A stretch of DNA of 64,000 nucleotides from Paramicrobacterium agarici (GCF_002563955.1 NZ_PDJE01000001.1:2108001-2172000); one strand, 5' to 3'. Counted from the stretch's first letter, positions 19,212 through 30,525 are shown. The notes: generated from the sequence alone by a model not told the origin. Numbers and translations: made by a program.

Positions 19212-21788
19212 CTAGGAGTCCGCGGGCTCGGCGAGCACGATATCGGTGACCGCGATCTCGTCGCCTTGCGCGAAGGTGAGATTCGCGACTCTGCCCACCG
19301 CGGCGAGATCCGCAGACGCAGAGCGCAGCGCCTCGAGCTGACCGGCCGGGCACGTGATCGTCGCTCGTTCGACGGCAACCTTCTGTGACACTTTCGCGTC
19401 GGTCTTTGCCCGGCGGATTCCAATGAGCGCGACTCCCGTGAGCGCGAGAACCTGCTCATCGCCGTGTACATCGAGCTCGGCGGTCGTCGGCCACGACGAT
19501 GCGTGAACGGAGCCGGAGTTCCACCATGACCAGGCCTCTTCCGTTGCGAACGGAACAAAGGGGGCGAACAGGCGCAGCAGTGTGCTCAACGCCTGGCGAA
19601 GCGCTGACACCGCCGAGGAGCGGGTAGGGTTTGTGTTGTCGTACGCGCGTTCCTTCACGAGCTCGAGGTAGTCGTCGCAGAACGTCCAGAAGAAGCTCTC
19701 CGTCACCTCGAGGGCACGAGCATGGTCGTACGAACTCAGAGCGGCGGTCGCCTCGGCGACCACACGGTTGAGCGTCGCGAGCATGCTTCGGTCCAACGGC
19801 TCTGTGACCTCGTCAGCATCCGTGCCGTCGAAACCGAGAATGAACTTCGAGGCGTTGAGGATCTTGATCGCGAGGCGTCGCCCGATCTTGATCTGCGTGG
19901 GATTCTGCGGGTCGAACGCGGCGTCAGTGCCCAAGCGAGAGGATGCTGCCCAGTAGCGCACCGCGTCGGAGCCGTGTTTGGCGAGCATATCGGCTGGCGT
20001 GACGACGTTGCCCTTGGATTTGGACATCTTCTTACGATCGGGATCGACGATGAATCCAGAGATGGAGGCGTTCGTCCACGGCTTCTCGTTGTCTTCGAGC
20101 ACAGATCGCAGCATGGTCGAGAACAGCCACGTGCGGATGATGTCCTGACCCTGAGGGCGTAGATCGTACGGATGCACGAGGTTCCAGAGATCCTCGTCGC
20201 GCTGCCATCCTCCCGCGATCTGCGGTGTGAGCGATGACGTCGCCCAGGTGTCGAGAACGTCGACCTCGCCGATGAACCCACCGGCCTCGCCGCGCTGTGA
20301 TTCGTCGTAGCCGGGAGCGGCATCGCTTGACGGGTCAACGGGGAGCGAGTCGACATCGGCGGCGATGGGCGAGTCATAGTCGACGTTTCCCGCCGCGTCG
20401 AGCGGATACCAGAGCGGAATCGGCACACCGAAGAAGCGCTGGCGTGAAACCAGCCAGTCGCCGCTCAGGCCGCCGACCCAGTTCTCGTAGCGCACGCGCA
20501 TGAAATCGGGGTGCCATGTCAGCTCAGCACCCAGCTCGAGGAGACGAGCCTTGAGCTGCTCGTCTCGTGCGCCATTGGAGATGTACCACTGCCGCGTCGA
20601 CACGATCTCGAGCGGCTTGTCGCCCTTCTCGAAGAACTTCACGGGGTGGGTGATCTGCTTCGGCTCACCGATGAGATCGCCTGACTCTGAGAGTTGCCGC
20701 ACGACCTCCTTCTTCGCGGAGAAGACCGTCTTTCCCGCCAGCTCGGCGTAGGCGTCGCGACCCGTCTGCGACGTGATGGCGTCGGGAGCGTCTGCGACGA
20801 TACGTCCGTCGAACCCGATGATCGCACGGTTCGGAAGGTCGAGTTCACGCCACCACACAACGTCGGTGACGTCGCCGAACGTACAGATCATGGCGATGCC
20901 CGCGCCCTTGTCGGGCTGTGCGAGGTGATGGGCGACAACAGGAACCTCGACGCCGTACACGGGCGTCGTCACTGTCGTGCCGAAGTACGGCTGATATCGC
21001 GCATCATCGGGATGCGCAACGAGTGCGACGCACGCGGGAAGCAGTTCAGGGCGCGTCGTTTCGATCTCGAGCGTTCCACCGTCCGCGCGATGGAACGCGA
21101 TGCGGTGATACGTTCCCGGCTGATCCTTGTCTTCAAGCTCTGCCTGGGCAACGGCAGTGCGGAACGTGATGTCCCAGAGCGTCGGCGCCATCGCCTGGTA
21201 CGCCTCGCCTCGTTTCACGCTGTTCAGGAACGCTCTCTGACTCACGGCGAGCGATTCGTCGCCGATGGTGCGGTAGCTCTGGGTCCAGTCGACAGAGAGA
21301 CCGAGCCTGCGCCAGACATCTTCGAACTGCTTTTCGTCTTCAACGGTCAGCTTCTCGCACAGTTCGATGAAGTTGCGCCGTGAGATGGGCTGCTGGTCCG
21401 CCGCCTTGATGCTCTTGCCGTCGCCGTTGTGAGGGGGGACGAAGCCGGGATCGTAGGGCAGCGAGGGGTCACAGCGCACGCCGTAGTAGTTCTGCACGCG
21501 CCGTTCGGTCGGCAGACCGTTGTCGTCCCACCCCATGGGGTAGAAGACCTTCTTGCCCGACATGCGCTGGAATCGCGCGATGACGTCGGTGTGCGTGTAG
21601 CTGAAGACGTGACCGATATGCAGAGAACCGGATGCTGTCGGAGGCGGCGTGTCGATCGAATAGACGCAGGGCCGGCCGCCACGCGCCGCACCGTCGCGGT
21701 CGAAACGATAGGTGCCGTCCTTCTCCCACGTGGAGCCCCAGGATTCCTCGAGACCTTCGAGCGCGGGCTTGTCGGGAACTGTGGTCAT
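19212..21788 (-). CDS. valS: Valyl-tRNA synthetase
   Basis: 858 residues. Class Ia aminoacyl-tRNA synthetase charging tRNA-Val. HIGH motif SLHIGH is at residues 57-60 and KMSKS at 587-591. The CP1 editing domain lies between them and the anticodon-binding domain follows. Like other actinobacterial ValRS it is a bacterial/archaeal-length form with a short C-terminal segment. The ATG at 21788 (MTTVPDKPALEGLE) was chosen; the upstream frame extension to 21968 has no similarity. No T-box is visible upstream. Confidence 0.96.
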   Translation of the reverse strand: MTTVPDKPALEGLEESWGSTWEKDGTYRFDRDGAARGGRPCVYSIDTPPPTASGSLHIGHVFSYTHTDVIARFQRMSGKKVFYPMGWDDNGLPTERRVQNYYGVRCDPSLPYDPGFVPPHNGDGKSIKAADQQPISRRNFIELCEKLTVEDEKQFEDVWRRLGLSVDWTQSYRTIGDESLAVSQRAFLNSVKRGEAYQAMAPTLWDITFRTAVAQAELEDKDQPGTYHRIAFHRADGGTLEIETTRPELLPACVALVAHPDDARYQPYFGTTVTTPVYGVEVPVVAHHLAQPDKGAGIAMICTFGDVTDVVWWRELDLPNRAIIGFDGRIVADAPDAITSQTGRDAYAELAGKTVFSAKKEVVRQLSESGDLIGEPKQITHPVKFFEKGDKPLEIVSTRQWYISNGARDEQLKARLLELGAELTWHPDFMRVRYENWVGGLSGDWLVSRQRFFGVPIPLWYPLDAAGNVDYDSPIAADVDSLPVDPSSDAAPGYDESQRGEAGGFIGEVDVLDTWATSSLTPQIAGGWQRDEDLWNLVHPYDLRPQGQDIIRTWLFSTMLRSVLEDNEKPWTNASISGFIVDPDRKKMSKSKGNVVTPADMLAKHGSDAVRYWAASSRLGTDAAFDPQNPTQIKIGRRLAIKILNASKFILGFDGTDADEVTEPLDRSMLATLNRVVAEATAALSSYDHARALEVTESFFWTFCDDYLELVKERAYDNTNPTRSSAVSALRQALSTLLRLFAPFVPFATEEAWSWWNSGSVHASSWPTTAELDVHGDEQVLALTGVALIGIRRAKTDAKVSQKVAVERATITCPAGQLEALRSASADLAAVGRVANLTFAQGDEIAVTDIVLAEPADS

Positions 21789-21970
21789 GCTGGAAACTCC
21801 GATTCGATATAGGCGGCACCGTGTGAACGTGCCTGGAAGGGGTATCCATCCATGGTAGCCGTCCCGCTGCACTGCACGGAATGCGAATGCTTCCTGAAAG
21901 CTCACTGAAAGACGCCGAGCATGCTGCCCCCTAAAGTGGGGGTACACGACGAATGGCTGGTGATCCACTC

Positions 21971-24076
21971 ATGTCTCAGCAGACGAGCGGACGCACGACC
22001 GAGGTGCGGACCGATATTCAGGGCCTGCGGGCGATAGCAGTCGGCATCGTTGTGATCTTTCACTTCGTCCCCGCTGCACTGCCTGGCGGGTACGTCGGGG
22101 TCGATGTCTTTTTCGTGATTTCGGGGTTTCTCATCACGACGCATCTGCTGCGCGAGATGAACACGACGTCGCGCATCAACCTGCCTCGCTTCTGGGCGCG
22201 ACGCGCGCGCCGACTGCTTCCTGCGGCGCTTCTTGTCTTGGCGCTGACCGTCGGCGCCGTCTGGCTGTTTGTACCGACAGGATTCAAACCGGACTTTCTC
22301 GCTCAGGTGGCCGCGTCGGCGCTGTATGGCCAGAACTGGATGCTTGCGGACCAGGCCGTCGATTACCTGGCGGCTGAGGCGCAGGCGTCGCCCGTGCAGC
22401 ACTATTGGTCGCTCTCCACCGAAGAGCAGTTTTACATCGTCTGGCCGCTGCTGATGGTGCTCGCGCTCTGGATCGCGTCGCGTGCGAAGCGAGCGCGACC
22501 GGCGCGTTCCGTCGGGTTCGTCATCGGTGCCGTCGCCGTGCTCTCGTTCGGCTGGTCGGTGTGGCAGACTGCGTTCGACCCCGCTGCCGCGTACTTCGTC
22601 ACGACGACGCGCGCATGGGAGTTTGCTCTCGGCGGCCTCACGGCACTCGCCGTGCTCTCTCGTCCAGCCCTGTTCGCCGCGATACCCGAACAGGTTCGCA
22701 GCGTCTTGGCCTGGCTCGGGCTCGGCGGCATCTTCCTGAGCGCTCTCGTCTACACAGGTGAGACGCCGTTCCCCGGCTATACGGCGCTTCTTCCCGTTCT
22801 CGCGACCATCGCGGTGATCATCGCACACGACCCGAGTCCAGCATGGTCGCCCCGGCGCCTGCTCGCCGTGCGACCCATGCAGTGGCTCGGCGACGTGTCG
22901 TACAGCGTGTACTTGTGGCATTTCCCGCTGATCATCCTCGCCCCCTTCGTGCTGCGGCGCACCGTGAATCCGATTGATCTGCTCGTCATCACGGCGCTCA
23001 CGCTTGTTCTCGCCTGGGCTTCGAAGGAGTGGGTCGAAGACCCCGTGCGCATCGGCATCACATCATCGTGGCGCCCGCGGATCACCTTCGCCGCCACCGC
23101 GGCGGCGATGGGTGCCGTCGTCGTGGTCACGATTGGCGGCATCGGCGCGGCAGACGAGCAGGTGAAGGCGAGCCAGCAGAAACTTGCAACGCTTGTCGAG
23201 AGCAACGAGCCGTGCTTCGGGGCGGCCGCCCTTGAACCGGGCTCTGGCTGCGTCGTCGAACCCGACACCGTCGCGGTTCCCGATCCGGCCCTTGTCGACA
23301 AGTCGCCCGAACGCTGCATCACCAACACGCGCGATGACGAGCTCAAGGTGTGCGAGTACGGGGTCGAGAAAGAAGACGCCGACCAGGTGATCGCGCTCGT
23401 CGGAGACTCGCACACCGAGCAATGGCTCAGTGCGATGATGCATACGGCGGAGAAGCGCAATTGGCACGTGACGGTGCTGACCAAGGCATCGTGCCCGTTC
23501 ATCGGTGTCCCGCGTGATGAGCCCGAGAAATCGAATGCCGAGGTGGCGACGCTCGTCGATACATGCACGACCTGGAACGATGAAGCGAAGGCGTACCTCG
23601 ACGAGCACACGGAGATCGACACCGTCGTGACCTCGGCGAAATCGTCGAACCCTGTCGAGGCCGAGGACGGCGAGAGCTGGCAAGAGACCGCGATCGACTC
23701 ATACGAGGAACGGTGGAGCGAGCTGCCCGAACACATCAGCAGCATCATCGCTGTGCGGGATACACCGCGCATGAACAGCGATGTGCTCAGCTGTGTGACC
23801 GCCAACGGAAAGCGCGCTGGCGAAGAATGCGCTCGCTCGGTGGATGACGCCTTCAGCGAAGACCCGCTGGCCGAGGCCGCTGAGCAGTCGACAGATTCCC
23901 GGGTGTCGCTCATTGACATGAGCGAGTACTTCATCGTCGACGAGCAGGTGCCGCCCGTCATCGGAGGCGTTCTCGCGTTCCGTGACACGCATCACATCAG
24001 CTGGGTCTACTCTTCGACTCTCGCGGCTCCCTTCGGCGACAAGATCGATGAGGTCGTTGAGACCGCCGCTGCATGA
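21971..24076 (+). CDS. Acyltransferase-3 membrane protein with C-terminal SGNH domain (OafA/YrhL type)
   Basis: About 701 residues (an ATG six codons upstream at 21953 is the alternative start). The N-terminal half is the acyltransferase-3 domain of about ten membrane helices, with DIQGLRAIAV, the catalytic-region HF and GGYVGVDVFFVISGFLI near the start, and YSVYLWHFP later. The C-terminal extracytoplasmic half is an SGNH hydrolase-like domain with GDSH at 478-481 and the DTHH catalytic pair at 672-675. Such fusions O-acetylate cell-surface polysaccharide or peptidoglycan. The target here is unknown. The gene is divergent from valS. Confidence 0.9.
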   Translation: MSQQTSGRTTEVRTDIQGLRAIAVGIVVIFHFVPAALPGGYVGVDVFFVISGFLITTHLLREMNTTSRINLPRFWARRARRLLPAALLVLALTVGAVWLFVPTGFKPDFLAQVAASALYGQNWMLADQAVDYLAAEAQASPVQHYWSLSTEEQFYIVWPLLMVLALWIASRAKRARPARSVGFVIGAVAVLSFGWSVWQTAFDPAAAYFVTTTRAWEFALGGLTALAVLSRPALFAAIPEQVRSVLAWLGLGGIFLSALVYTGETPFPGYTALLPVLATIAVIIAHDPSPAWSPRRLLAVRPMQWLGDVSYSVYLWHFPLIILAPFVLRRTVNPIDLLVITALTLVLAWASKEWVEDPVRIGITSSWRPRITFAATAAAMGAVVVVTIGGIGAADEQVKASQQKLATLVESNEPCFGAAALEPGSGCVVEPDTVAVPDPALVDKSPERCITNTRDDELKVCEYGVEKEDADQVIALVGDSHTEQWLSAMMHTAEKRNWHVTVLTKASCPFIGVPRDEPEKSNAEVATLVDTCTTWNDEAKAYLDEHTEIDTVVTSAKSSNPVEAEDGESWQETAIDSYEERWSELPEHISSIIAVRDTPRMNSDVLSCVTANGKRAGEECARSVDDAFSEDPLAEAAEQSTDSRVSLIDMSEYFIVDEQVPPVIGGVLAFRDTHHISWVYSSTLAAPFGDKIDEVVETAAA

Positions 24077-24152
24077 GATCGCGAGAACGGCCTGTGCGCC
24101 CGATCATTCTGCTGTGACAAAATGAGCACACCGTATGAGGAGGGTGCGCAGA

Positions 24153-24773
24153 ATGGCGGAGAAGCAGCGTGTGGGGCGACCTCGGCGGTCATCTCGGCGG
24201 ATGCTGGAAGAAGCGGCGGCGGAGCTCTTTCTCGAGCAGACCTACGACGGGACGACGATCGACGAGATCTCCACGCGTGCGGGCGTCAGTCGCAACACAT
24301 TCTTTAATTACTTCTCGTCGAAGAGCGACGTGCTCTGGGTCGACGTCGACGAGACGATCAGTGCCCTTAGCGGCATCCTCGCGTCTCTTCCCCGTCACGA
24401 GAACGTGCTCGACGGTGTGGAGGCCGCTCTTACTCGGGTGGCGTCGGAGCATCCATCGAGCCGTGTGCCCTGGGCGCTGACGCAAGTCGACCTGATGGGG
24501 ACCCGAAACGAGCTGCTCAGTTCGGGCATGGTGCGCGTGCTTGCGGTCACCGAGATCCTCGCGTCATTCATCTCGTCGCGAGCGGGAGCCGACGTGAAAC
24601 CGGACGGCGACACGGCCGCGGCAGCACTGACCGCAGCGGCCGCCACTGCGGCCGCACGCTGGGCCGGCGACGGAGTCGGACGTCGTGCCCTCGATGACTA
24701 CGTTCGTGAGGCCATCGGACCGGTGTGCAGCGGGTTCCGGCCATGCTTCGACGGAGCCGGCGCACAGCGGTAG
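24153..24773 (+). CDS. TetR-family transcriptional regulator
   Basis: 206 residues from the ATG at 24153, 8 bases after AGGAGGG. The N-terminal DNA-binding helix-turn-helix covers about residues 22-50, with TTIDEISTRAGVSRNTFFNYF as the classic TetR signature. The C-terminal ligand-binding domain is alanine-rich and variable, as normal. It follows the acyltransferase gene by 76 bases and may or may not control it. The ligand is unknown. Confidence 0.88.
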   Translation: MAEKQRVGRPRRSSRRMLEEAAAELFLEQTYDGTTIDEISTRAGVSRNTFFNYFSSKSDVLWVDVDETISALSGILASLPRHENVLDGVEAALTRVASEHPSSRVPWALTQVDLMGTRNELLSSGMVRVLAVTEILASFISSRAGADVKPDGDTAAAALTAAAATAAARWAGDGVGRRALDDYVREAIGPVCSGFRPCFDGAGAQR

Positions 24774-24787
24774 CCCGAGCGGGTAGA

Positions 24788-24965
24788 CTAGGCGCAATGA
24801 CAGCGATCCGGCCATCACCGGGGAGTCTTCGGAAGAACGGCATGCGTGCCCAGTAGAACCGAACGGGGCTGGCCCGTCACAGCCAAAGAACAAGTGGTCC
24901 GAGTCATCGGGCAAGTGAGGTGGTACCGCGGCTTCGCCGTCCTCGTAGGAGAACTCACAACCTGC
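24788..24965 (+). promoter_or_regulatory. T-box leader of ileS (actinobacterial, isoleucine specifier)
   Basis: The stretch between the TetR stop and ileS contains the T-box sequence AGGTGGTACCGCGG (24918-24931), which pairs with the uncharged tRNA acceptor end. An ATC codon at 24814-24816, within CCGGCCATCACCGG, is the likely isoleucine specifier in a shortened stem I. Downstream, TCCTCGTAGGAG can form a hairpin that hides a GGAG ribosome site instead of an intrinsic terminator with U tract. This fits the actinobacterial T-box class that acts on translation initiation. Binding of uncharged tRNA-Ile would raise ileS expression. Confidence 0.88.
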
Positions 24966-24975
24966 CAGGAGCGAC

Positions 24976-27900
24976 ATGCCGTACCCCCAGTCGAATGACA
25001 CCAGCCACACGGGCGCAGCTTTCGGCGTCACGCCCTCGCCGTCCTTTCCCGACGTCGAGACGTCGGTTCTCGACTTCTGGGCGAAAGACAGCACATTCCA
25101 GGCATCCATCGATAATCGCGAAGGCGCCCCCGAATGGGTCTTTTACGACGGGCCTCCCTTCGCGAACGGGCTCCCGCACTACGGGCACCTGCTCACCGGG
25201 TACGCGAAGGATCTGTTCCCACGCTTCCAGACAATGCGCGGAAAGCAGGTGCACCGTCGCTTCGGATGGGACACGCACGGCCTCCCCGCCGAGCTCGAAG
25301 CGGAACGTCAACTCGGAATCACTGACAAGTCCCAGATCGAAGAGATGGGCATCGCGGCGTTCAACGAAGCCGCGCGTTCGTCTGTGCTGCACTACACCGA
25401 TGAATGGCAGTCGTACGTCACGCGTCAGGCGCGGTGGGTTGACTTCGAGAATGACTACAAGACGCTCGACATCTCGTTCATGGAGAGCGTCATCTGGGCG
25501 TTCAAGAGCTTGTACGACCGTGGGCTGGCCTACGAGGGTTACCGGGTGCTCCCGTACTGCTGGCGTGACCAGACGCCCCTCTCCAACCACGAGCTGCGCA
25601 TGGATGACGACGTTTACAAGGATCGTCAGGACCAGACTCTGACCGTGACATTCCCGCTTCACGGCGAGAAGGCCGAATCCATGGGACTCGCGGGAGTGAA
25701 GGCGCTTGCGTGGACGACGACCCCGTGGACGCTTCCGACGAACGTCGCTCTTGTCGTAGGGCCGGACATCGAATACGCCGTCGTTCCGGCAGGGCCCGCT
25801 GGCGCGGCCGACGCGAGAGCGGGCGACGGCGTGAAATCGAGCTACTTGCTCGCCGTCGACCTCGTCGCTGCACACGCGAAGGAGCTTGGCTACGAGTCGG
25901 GCGACGCCGCCCTCGCGGCCGTCGAGCGCCGGCTCCGGGGCGAGGACCTCGCCGGTGTCGGCTATGAGCGTCTCTTCGATTACTACGCAGATGTCGAGAC
26001 GTGGCACACCGAGAATGCGTGGCAGATTCTTGTTGACGACTACGTCACGACGACAGACGGAACGGGCATTGTGCACCAGGCTCCGGCGTACGGCGAAGAC
26101 GACCAGCGCGTCTGTGAAGCGGCAGGCATTCCCGTGGTGCTGTCGCTCGACGACTCGGGCAGGTTTCTCTCGAGCGTCACCGACGTCGCCGGCGAGCTGT
26201 GGAGCGACGCGAATAAGACGCTCATCCGGCTGCTCCGCGAGAACGGACGCGTGCTGCGCCAGTCGAGTTACGTCCACTCGTACCCGCACTGCTGGCGCTG
26301 CCGCAATCCGCTCATCTACAAGGCGGTCTCGAGCTGGTTCGTGCGGGTCTCGGAGTTTCGCGACCGCATGGTCGAGGTGAATCAGGAGATCAACTGGGTT
26401 CCGGACAACGTCAAAGACGGACAATTCGGCAAATGGGTGGCCAATGCTCGGGACTGGTCGATCAGCCGTAACCGCTACTGGGGGTCGCCGATTCCCGTAT
26501 GGAAGAGCGACAACCCCGACTACCCCAGGGTCGACGTGTACGGATCACTCGATGAGCTCGAACGAGACTTCGGCGTGCGCCCGAACGATCTGCACCGCCC
26601 TTACATCGACGAGCTGACAAGGCCCAACCCCGACGATCCCACCGGTTCATCGACGATGCGACGTATCGACGACGTCTTCGACGTCTGGTTCGACTCAGGC
26701 TCGATGCCGTACGCGCAGGTGCACTATCCCTTTGAGAACCAGGACTGGTTCGACTCCCACAATCCTGCGGACTTCATCGTCGAGTACATCGGGCAGACAC
26801 GTGGATGGTTCTACCTTCTGCACGTTCTTTCGACGGCTCTCTTCGACCGGCCAGCGTTCAAGAACGTCGTGAGCCACGGAATAGTGCTGGGCAGCGACGG
26901 CCAGAAGATGTCGAAGTCGCTGCGCAACTATCCCGATGTCAACGAGGTCTTCGACCGAGACGGCTCCGACGCCATGAGGTGGTTCCTCATGTCGAGCTCT
27001 GTGCTGCGCGGAGGCAACCTCATCGTCACCGAGGCGGGCATCCGCGAAGGAGTGAGACAACTCCTGCTCCCGTTGTGGAACACATGGTATTTCTTCTCGC
27101 TCTACGCGAATACAGCGACGGAGGGCGGTTATGACGCACACGAGAGCACCGCCTCCGATGATGTCCTCGACCGGTACATCCTCGCGAAGCTTCGGCAGCT
27201 CGTCGACGGGGTGACGACCGATCTCGAAGAATTCGATTCGACCATGGCGTCGAACAAGCTGCGCGATTTCGCAGACGTGCTCACGAACTGGTACGTGCGC
27301 CGATCTCGTGATCGCTTCTGGAGCGGGGTCGGCAGCGCAGGCGAGGGCAGTGAAGCGTTCGACACCTTGTACACGGTGCTCGAAGCGCTCTGCCGTATCT
27401 CGGCGCCCATGCTTCCGCTTGTGACCGAGAACATCTGGAAAGGACTGACGGGCGGTCGTAGCGTACACCTGACCGATTGGCCGCTGGCGGCGGAGTTCCC
27501 GGCTGATGACGCACTTGTCGCCGCGATGGACCGAGTGCGCGAGATCAGCTCGGTCGGCCAGGCTCTGCGCAAGCAAGCCGGACGGCGGGTGCGTCTGCCC
27601 CTCGCCGAGCTCACCGTCGTGACGCCCGACGCGTCGGCGCTGGCCCCCTTTGAAGACATTCTGCGCGATGAACTCAACGTCAAGAACGTGACTCTCGTTC
27701 CCCTGACCGAGTCGAGCGCCGCCGAATTCGGCATCACGTCGAAGCTCACCGTGAATGCGCGTGCCGCCGGGCCTCGGCTCGGGAAGCAGGTGCAGCAGGT
27801 CATTGCGGCGGCGAAGAGCGGTGACTGGTCCGAGTCTGAGGGGATTGTGACGGCCGGCGGCGTGGAACTCGTGGAGGGCGAGTTCAGCCTTGTCCTCGAG

Positions 27901-28332
27901 ACTGCGAACGCGAGCGAGGGCTCGGCTCTCGGGCTGCTCAGCGGCGCAGGGTTCGCCCTTCTCGACACGTCGACCACACCCGAGCTGGAGGCCGAGGGGC
28001 TGGTCCGCGACATGGTACGAGCGGTGCAAGACACGCGAAAGGCGGCAGGGTTCGACGTGAGCGATCGCATTGCTCTCGACCTCATCTTCGAAGACAAGAG
28101 CGACGCGGATGCTGTCAGCAGCGTCACTGCGGTGAGCCTCGCTGCCGAGACACTCGCCGTGTCTTTCGGCATCCATAGTGAAGGCGACCTGGGAGGGGAT
28201 GATCCAGTCGACGCACGTGCACGGATCGCAGAGCGCGCGCCGGAGCACACGCAGACTATCGACTCCGGTGCATTCGCGAACGCCGGCCGTGTTACCGTCG
28301 CTGTCAGTCGCGCAAAGGAATCACATGTCTGA
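24976..28332 (+). CDS. ileS: Isoleucyl-tRNA synthetase
   Basis: 1118 residues. Class Ia synthetase charging tRNA-Ile, with proofreading against valine. HIGH motif variant HYGH at 68-71, followed by the GWDTHGLP motif; KMSKS at 644-648. The CP1 editing domain is present, as is an extended C-terminal region typical of the eukaryote-like long IleRS found in actinobacteria. Start ATG 24976 follows CAGGAG. The gene is preceded by a T-box and overlaps folC by eight bases. Confidence 0.96.
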   Translation: MPYPQSNDTSHTGAAFGVTPSPSFPDVETSVLDFWAKDSTFQASIDNREGAPEWVFYDGPPFANGLPHYGHLLTGYAKDLFPRFQTMRGKQVHRRFGWDTHGLPAELEAERQLGITDKSQIEEMGIAAFNEAARSSVLHYTDEWQSYVTRQARWVDFENDYKTLDISFMESVIWAFKSLYDRGLAYEGYRVLPYCWRDQTPLSNHELRMDDDVYKDRQDQTLTVTFPLHGEKAESMGLAGVKALAWTTTPWTLPTNVALVVGPDIEYAVVPAGPAGAADARAGDGVKSSYLLAVDLVAAHAKELGYESGDAALAAVERRLRGEDLAGVGYERLFDYYADVETWHTENAWQILVDDYVTTTDGTGIVHQAPAYGEDDQRVCEAAGIPVVLSLDDSGRFLSSVTDVAGELWSDANKTLIRLLRENGRVLRQSSYVHSYPHCWRCRNPLIYKAVSSWFVRVSEFRDRMVEVNQEINWVPDNVKDGQFGKWVANARDWSISRNRYWGSPIPVWKSDNPDYPRVDVYGSLDELERDFGVRPNDLHRPYIDELTRPNPDDPTGSSTMRRIDDVFDVWFDSGSMPYAQVHYPFENQDWFDSHNPADFIVEYIGQTRGWFYLLHVLSTALFDRPAFKNVVSHGIVLGSDGQKMSKSLRNYPDVNEVFDRDGSDAMRWFLMSSSVLRGGNLIVTEAGIREGVRQLLLPLWNTWYFFSLYANTATEGGYDAHESTASDDVLDRYILAKLRQLVDGVTTDLEEFDSTMASNKLRDFADVLTNWYVRRSRDRFWSGVGSAGEGSEAFDTLYTVLEALCRISAPMLPLVTENIWKGLTGGRSVHLTDWPLAAEFPADDALVAAMDRVREISSVGQALRKQAGRRVRLPLAELTVVTPDASALAPFEDILRDELNVKNVTLVPLTESSAAEFGITSKLTVNARAAGPRLGKQVQQVIAAAKSGDWSESEGIVTAGGVELVEGEFSLVLETANASEGSALGLLSGAGFALLDTSTTPELEAEGLVRDMVRAVQDTRKAAGFDVSDRIALDLIFEDKSDADAVSSVTAVSLAAETLAVSFGIHSEGDLGGDDPVDARARIAERAPEHTQTIDSGAFANAGRVTVAVSRAKESHV

Positions 28333-29692
28333 GCCAGTCGTCGGAAGCTCCGGTTTTGCCGCAGAAGCGGCTGATACCATCGCAGAACTCTACGCACGCA
28401 CGGGGGAGGGGCGGCCACGGCCGCGCCTCGACCCGACTCGTCGGCTCGTCGAACTGCTGGGTGATCCTCAAGCCGCGTGCCCGATCATTCACGTCACAGG
28501 CACCAACGGCAAGAGCAGCACCTCGCGCTTCATCGAAAGCATCCTCCGGGCGCATGGGCTTCGTACAGGGCTGTTCACGAGTCCCCACCTGAAGTCGTTC
28601 AACGAGCGCATCACCATCGACGGCGAGCCGATCTCGAACGACAAGCTCGTTGAGAACTGGCGGGACATCAAACCGTACGTCGAGATGATCGACGGGCAGT
28701 TGCAGGATGAGGGCGAGGTACGGCTGACGTTCTTCGAGACGCTCACTGCTCTTGCTTTCGCAAGCTTTGCTGAGGCACCCGTCGACGTGGCCGTCGTCGA
28801 GGTCGGAATGGGTGGCGAGTGGGACTCCACAAACGTCGCCGACGCCTCCGTCGCGGTCTTCACCCCGATCGATATCGACCACAGCGCGACGCTCGGAGGC
28901 ACGATCGCCGAGATCGCTGCGACGAAAGCAGGCATCATCAAGCGCGGGTCGCGCGTCGTCTCTGCCACGCAGGTGCCGGTCGCGCTCGCTGAGATCGAAC
29001 GCGCTGCCGCCCGGCTCGAGGCTCCGGTCACTCTCGAAGACAGGGATTTCGTCCTCTCGAGCGACGTTGTGGCTGTCGGAGGGCAGCAGATCACGGTTCA
29101 GGGCCGTTCGGCCGCGTACGACGGGCTGTTCCTCCCCGTATTCGGCGACCACCAGGGGCGCAACGCGGCTCTCGCCATCGCTGTCTGCGAGACATTTCTC
29201 GGAGACGGTGGTGTGCCGCTCGACCCCGAGGTACTTGCGCAGGGGCTCGCAGAGGCGCGGTCGCCCGGTCGGCTCGAGATCGCCGCGACCCAGCCCACGA
29301 TCCTTGTCGACGCAGCGCACAACCCCCACGGAGCGCAATCGCTTGCCGACGCGCTTCAGCGGTATTTCGACAGCGACAACGTCGGGCTCGTGATCGGGGT
29401 TCTCGACGACAAGGACGCTCGAGGAATTCTCGACCACCTCCTTCCCGTCGCAGAGCGCGTGTTCACGACCCACGTGGAGTCCGAGCGTGCTCGAGACGCG
29501 GAAGCTCTCGCAGCGGAAGTCCGGCGTGCGACTTCGGATACTCCGGTTGTCGCCTATGACAGCGTCGACGAGGCTCTCTCGATCGCTCGGGACTGGGCGA
29601 GTGAAGAGCCGGGCCGAATTGTCTTGGTCGCGGGGTCTGTCATTCTCGCCGGGGAGGCTCTGCTTGTGGTCGACGACAGGGGCTGGGCGTGA
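28325..29692 (+). CDS. folC: Dihydrofolate synthase/folylpolyglutamate synthase
   Basis: 455 residues. ATP-dependent Mur-ligase-family enzyme that joins dihydropteroate to glutamate and then extends the polyglutamate tail. P-loop TGTNGKSS at 58-65; the [11 protein letters not shown] motif and the late DAAHNPHG motif are diagnostic. The ATG at 28325 lies inside the ileS end (overlap ATGTCTGA), giving translational coupling; this start matches family length. Confidence 0.95.
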   Translation: MSEPVVGSSGFAAEAADTIAELYARTGEGRPRPRLDPTRRLVELLGDPQAACPIIHVTGTNGKSSTSRFIESILRAHGLRTGLFTSPHLKSFNERITIDGEPISNDKLVENWRDIKPYVEMIDGQLQDEGEVRLTFFETLTALAFASFAEAPVDVAVVEVGMGGEWDSTNVADASVAVFTPIDIDHSATLGGTIAEIAATKAGIIKRGSRVVSATQVPVALAEIERAAARLEAPVTLEDRDFVLSSDVVAVGGQQITVQGRSAAYDGLFLPVFGDHQGRNAALAIAVCETFLGDGGVPLDPEVLAQGLAEARSPGRLEIAATQPTILVDAAHNPHGAQSLADALQRYFDSDNVGLVIGVLDDKDARGILDHLLPVAERVFTTHVESERARDAEALAAEVRRATSDTPVVAYDSVDEALSIARDWASEEPGRIVLVAGSVILAGEALLVVDDRGWA

Positions 29693-30045
29693 GGGGAGGG
29701 GGCGTCAGAGCCACTCTTGGTTCCATCGTCTTCAGCGCTGAGTTGCTCGTCGTTTTTCTCGCGACACTCGTGGCGTTTGGGCTCAAGGCCGTCGAGCCTG
29801 TCACGGCGTTCGTCGCCGGCGGCATCCTCTGTGTGCTGATGGTCGCGGTCATTCCCGTGCTGAGGTTCCGCTGGGGCCTGATCTGCGGGTGGGCGCTGCA
29901 AGGCGTTATTGTTGCTACCGGCATTGTGATGCCCCAGATGTTCGTCGTCGGCGGGCTGTTCCTGATTATGTGGATCTACTGCATGATCGTGGGGGCTCGG
30001 ATCGACAGAGAGAAGAGCCGCCGGCTCGAGGCAGGAGAAAGCTAA
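29689..30045 (+). CDS. DUF4233 small membrane protein
   Basis: 118 residues with four hydrophobic segments and a charged C-terminal tail (DREKSRRLEAGES). It starts at a GTG overlapping the folC stop by four bases. A DUF4233 protein between folC and ndk is a conserved arrangement in actinobacteria, but its function is unknown. Confidence 0.85.
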   Translation: MRGGGVRATLGSIVFSAELLVVFLATLVAFGLKAVEPVTAFVAGGILCVLMVAVIPVLRFRWGLICGWALQGVIVATGIVMPQMFVVGGLFLIMWIYCMIVGARIDREKSRRLEAGES

Positions 30046-30462
30046 ATGGCCGTAGAAGAGACACTTGTTCTGATCAAACCCGATGGGGTCGCCCGCAGCT
30101 TGACGGGCGAAATTCTCCGCCGCATCGAGGCGAAAGGGTACTCGCTCGTCGACATCCGCCTCGTGCAGGCAGACCGCGACCTGCTTGCCGCCCACTACGC
30201 CGAGCACGAGGGCAAGCCGTTCTACGAACCGCTCGTCGAGTTCATGATGTCGGGACCTGTCGTCGCCATTCGTGTCGCGGGAGACAGAGTGATCGAGGGC
30301 TTCCGGTCGCTCGCGGGCGCGACGGACCCGACGAGCGCCGCTCCGGGCACCGTGCGCGGCGACCTGGGCCGCGACTGGGGCCTTGCGGTGCAGCAGAACC
30401 TTGTGCACGGCTCCGACAGCCCAGAGTCTGCAGCGCGCGAGCTCGCGCTCTGGTTCGGATAG
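30046..30462 (+). CDS. ndk: Nucleoside diphosphate kinase
   Basis: 138 residues. Transfers the gamma-phosphate from ATP to nucleoside diphosphates through a phosphohistidine. The catalytic His121 is in NLVHGSDS; the opening LVLIKPDGV is characteristic. Length is normal. It ends the ileS-folC-DUF4233-ndk operon just before a strong bidirectional hairpin. Confidence 0.97.
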   Translation: MAVEETLVLIKPDGVARSLTGEILRRIEAKGYSLVDIRLVQADRDLLAAHYAEHEGKPFYEPLVEFMMSGPVVAIRVAGDRVIEGFRSLAGATDPTSAAPGTVRGDLGRDWGLAVQQNLVHGSDSPESAARELALWFG

Positions 30463-30472
30463 TTCCGCACCC

Positions 30473-30511
30473 AAGCGCCTCCTGATGCCGCAATGGCTTC
30501 AGGAGGCGCTT
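30473..30511. terminator. Bidirectional terminator between ndk and VKOR gene
   Basis: A perfect 13-bp stem (30473-30485 with 30499-30511) with 13-nt loop lies between convergent genes. Confidence 0.85.
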
Positions 30512-30525
30512 CTGTGTTCGCGCGC

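Noticed and set aside
21789..21952. T-box leader for valS
   Set aside because: The GGTGGTACCGCGG-type element found before ileS is absent on the minus strand here.
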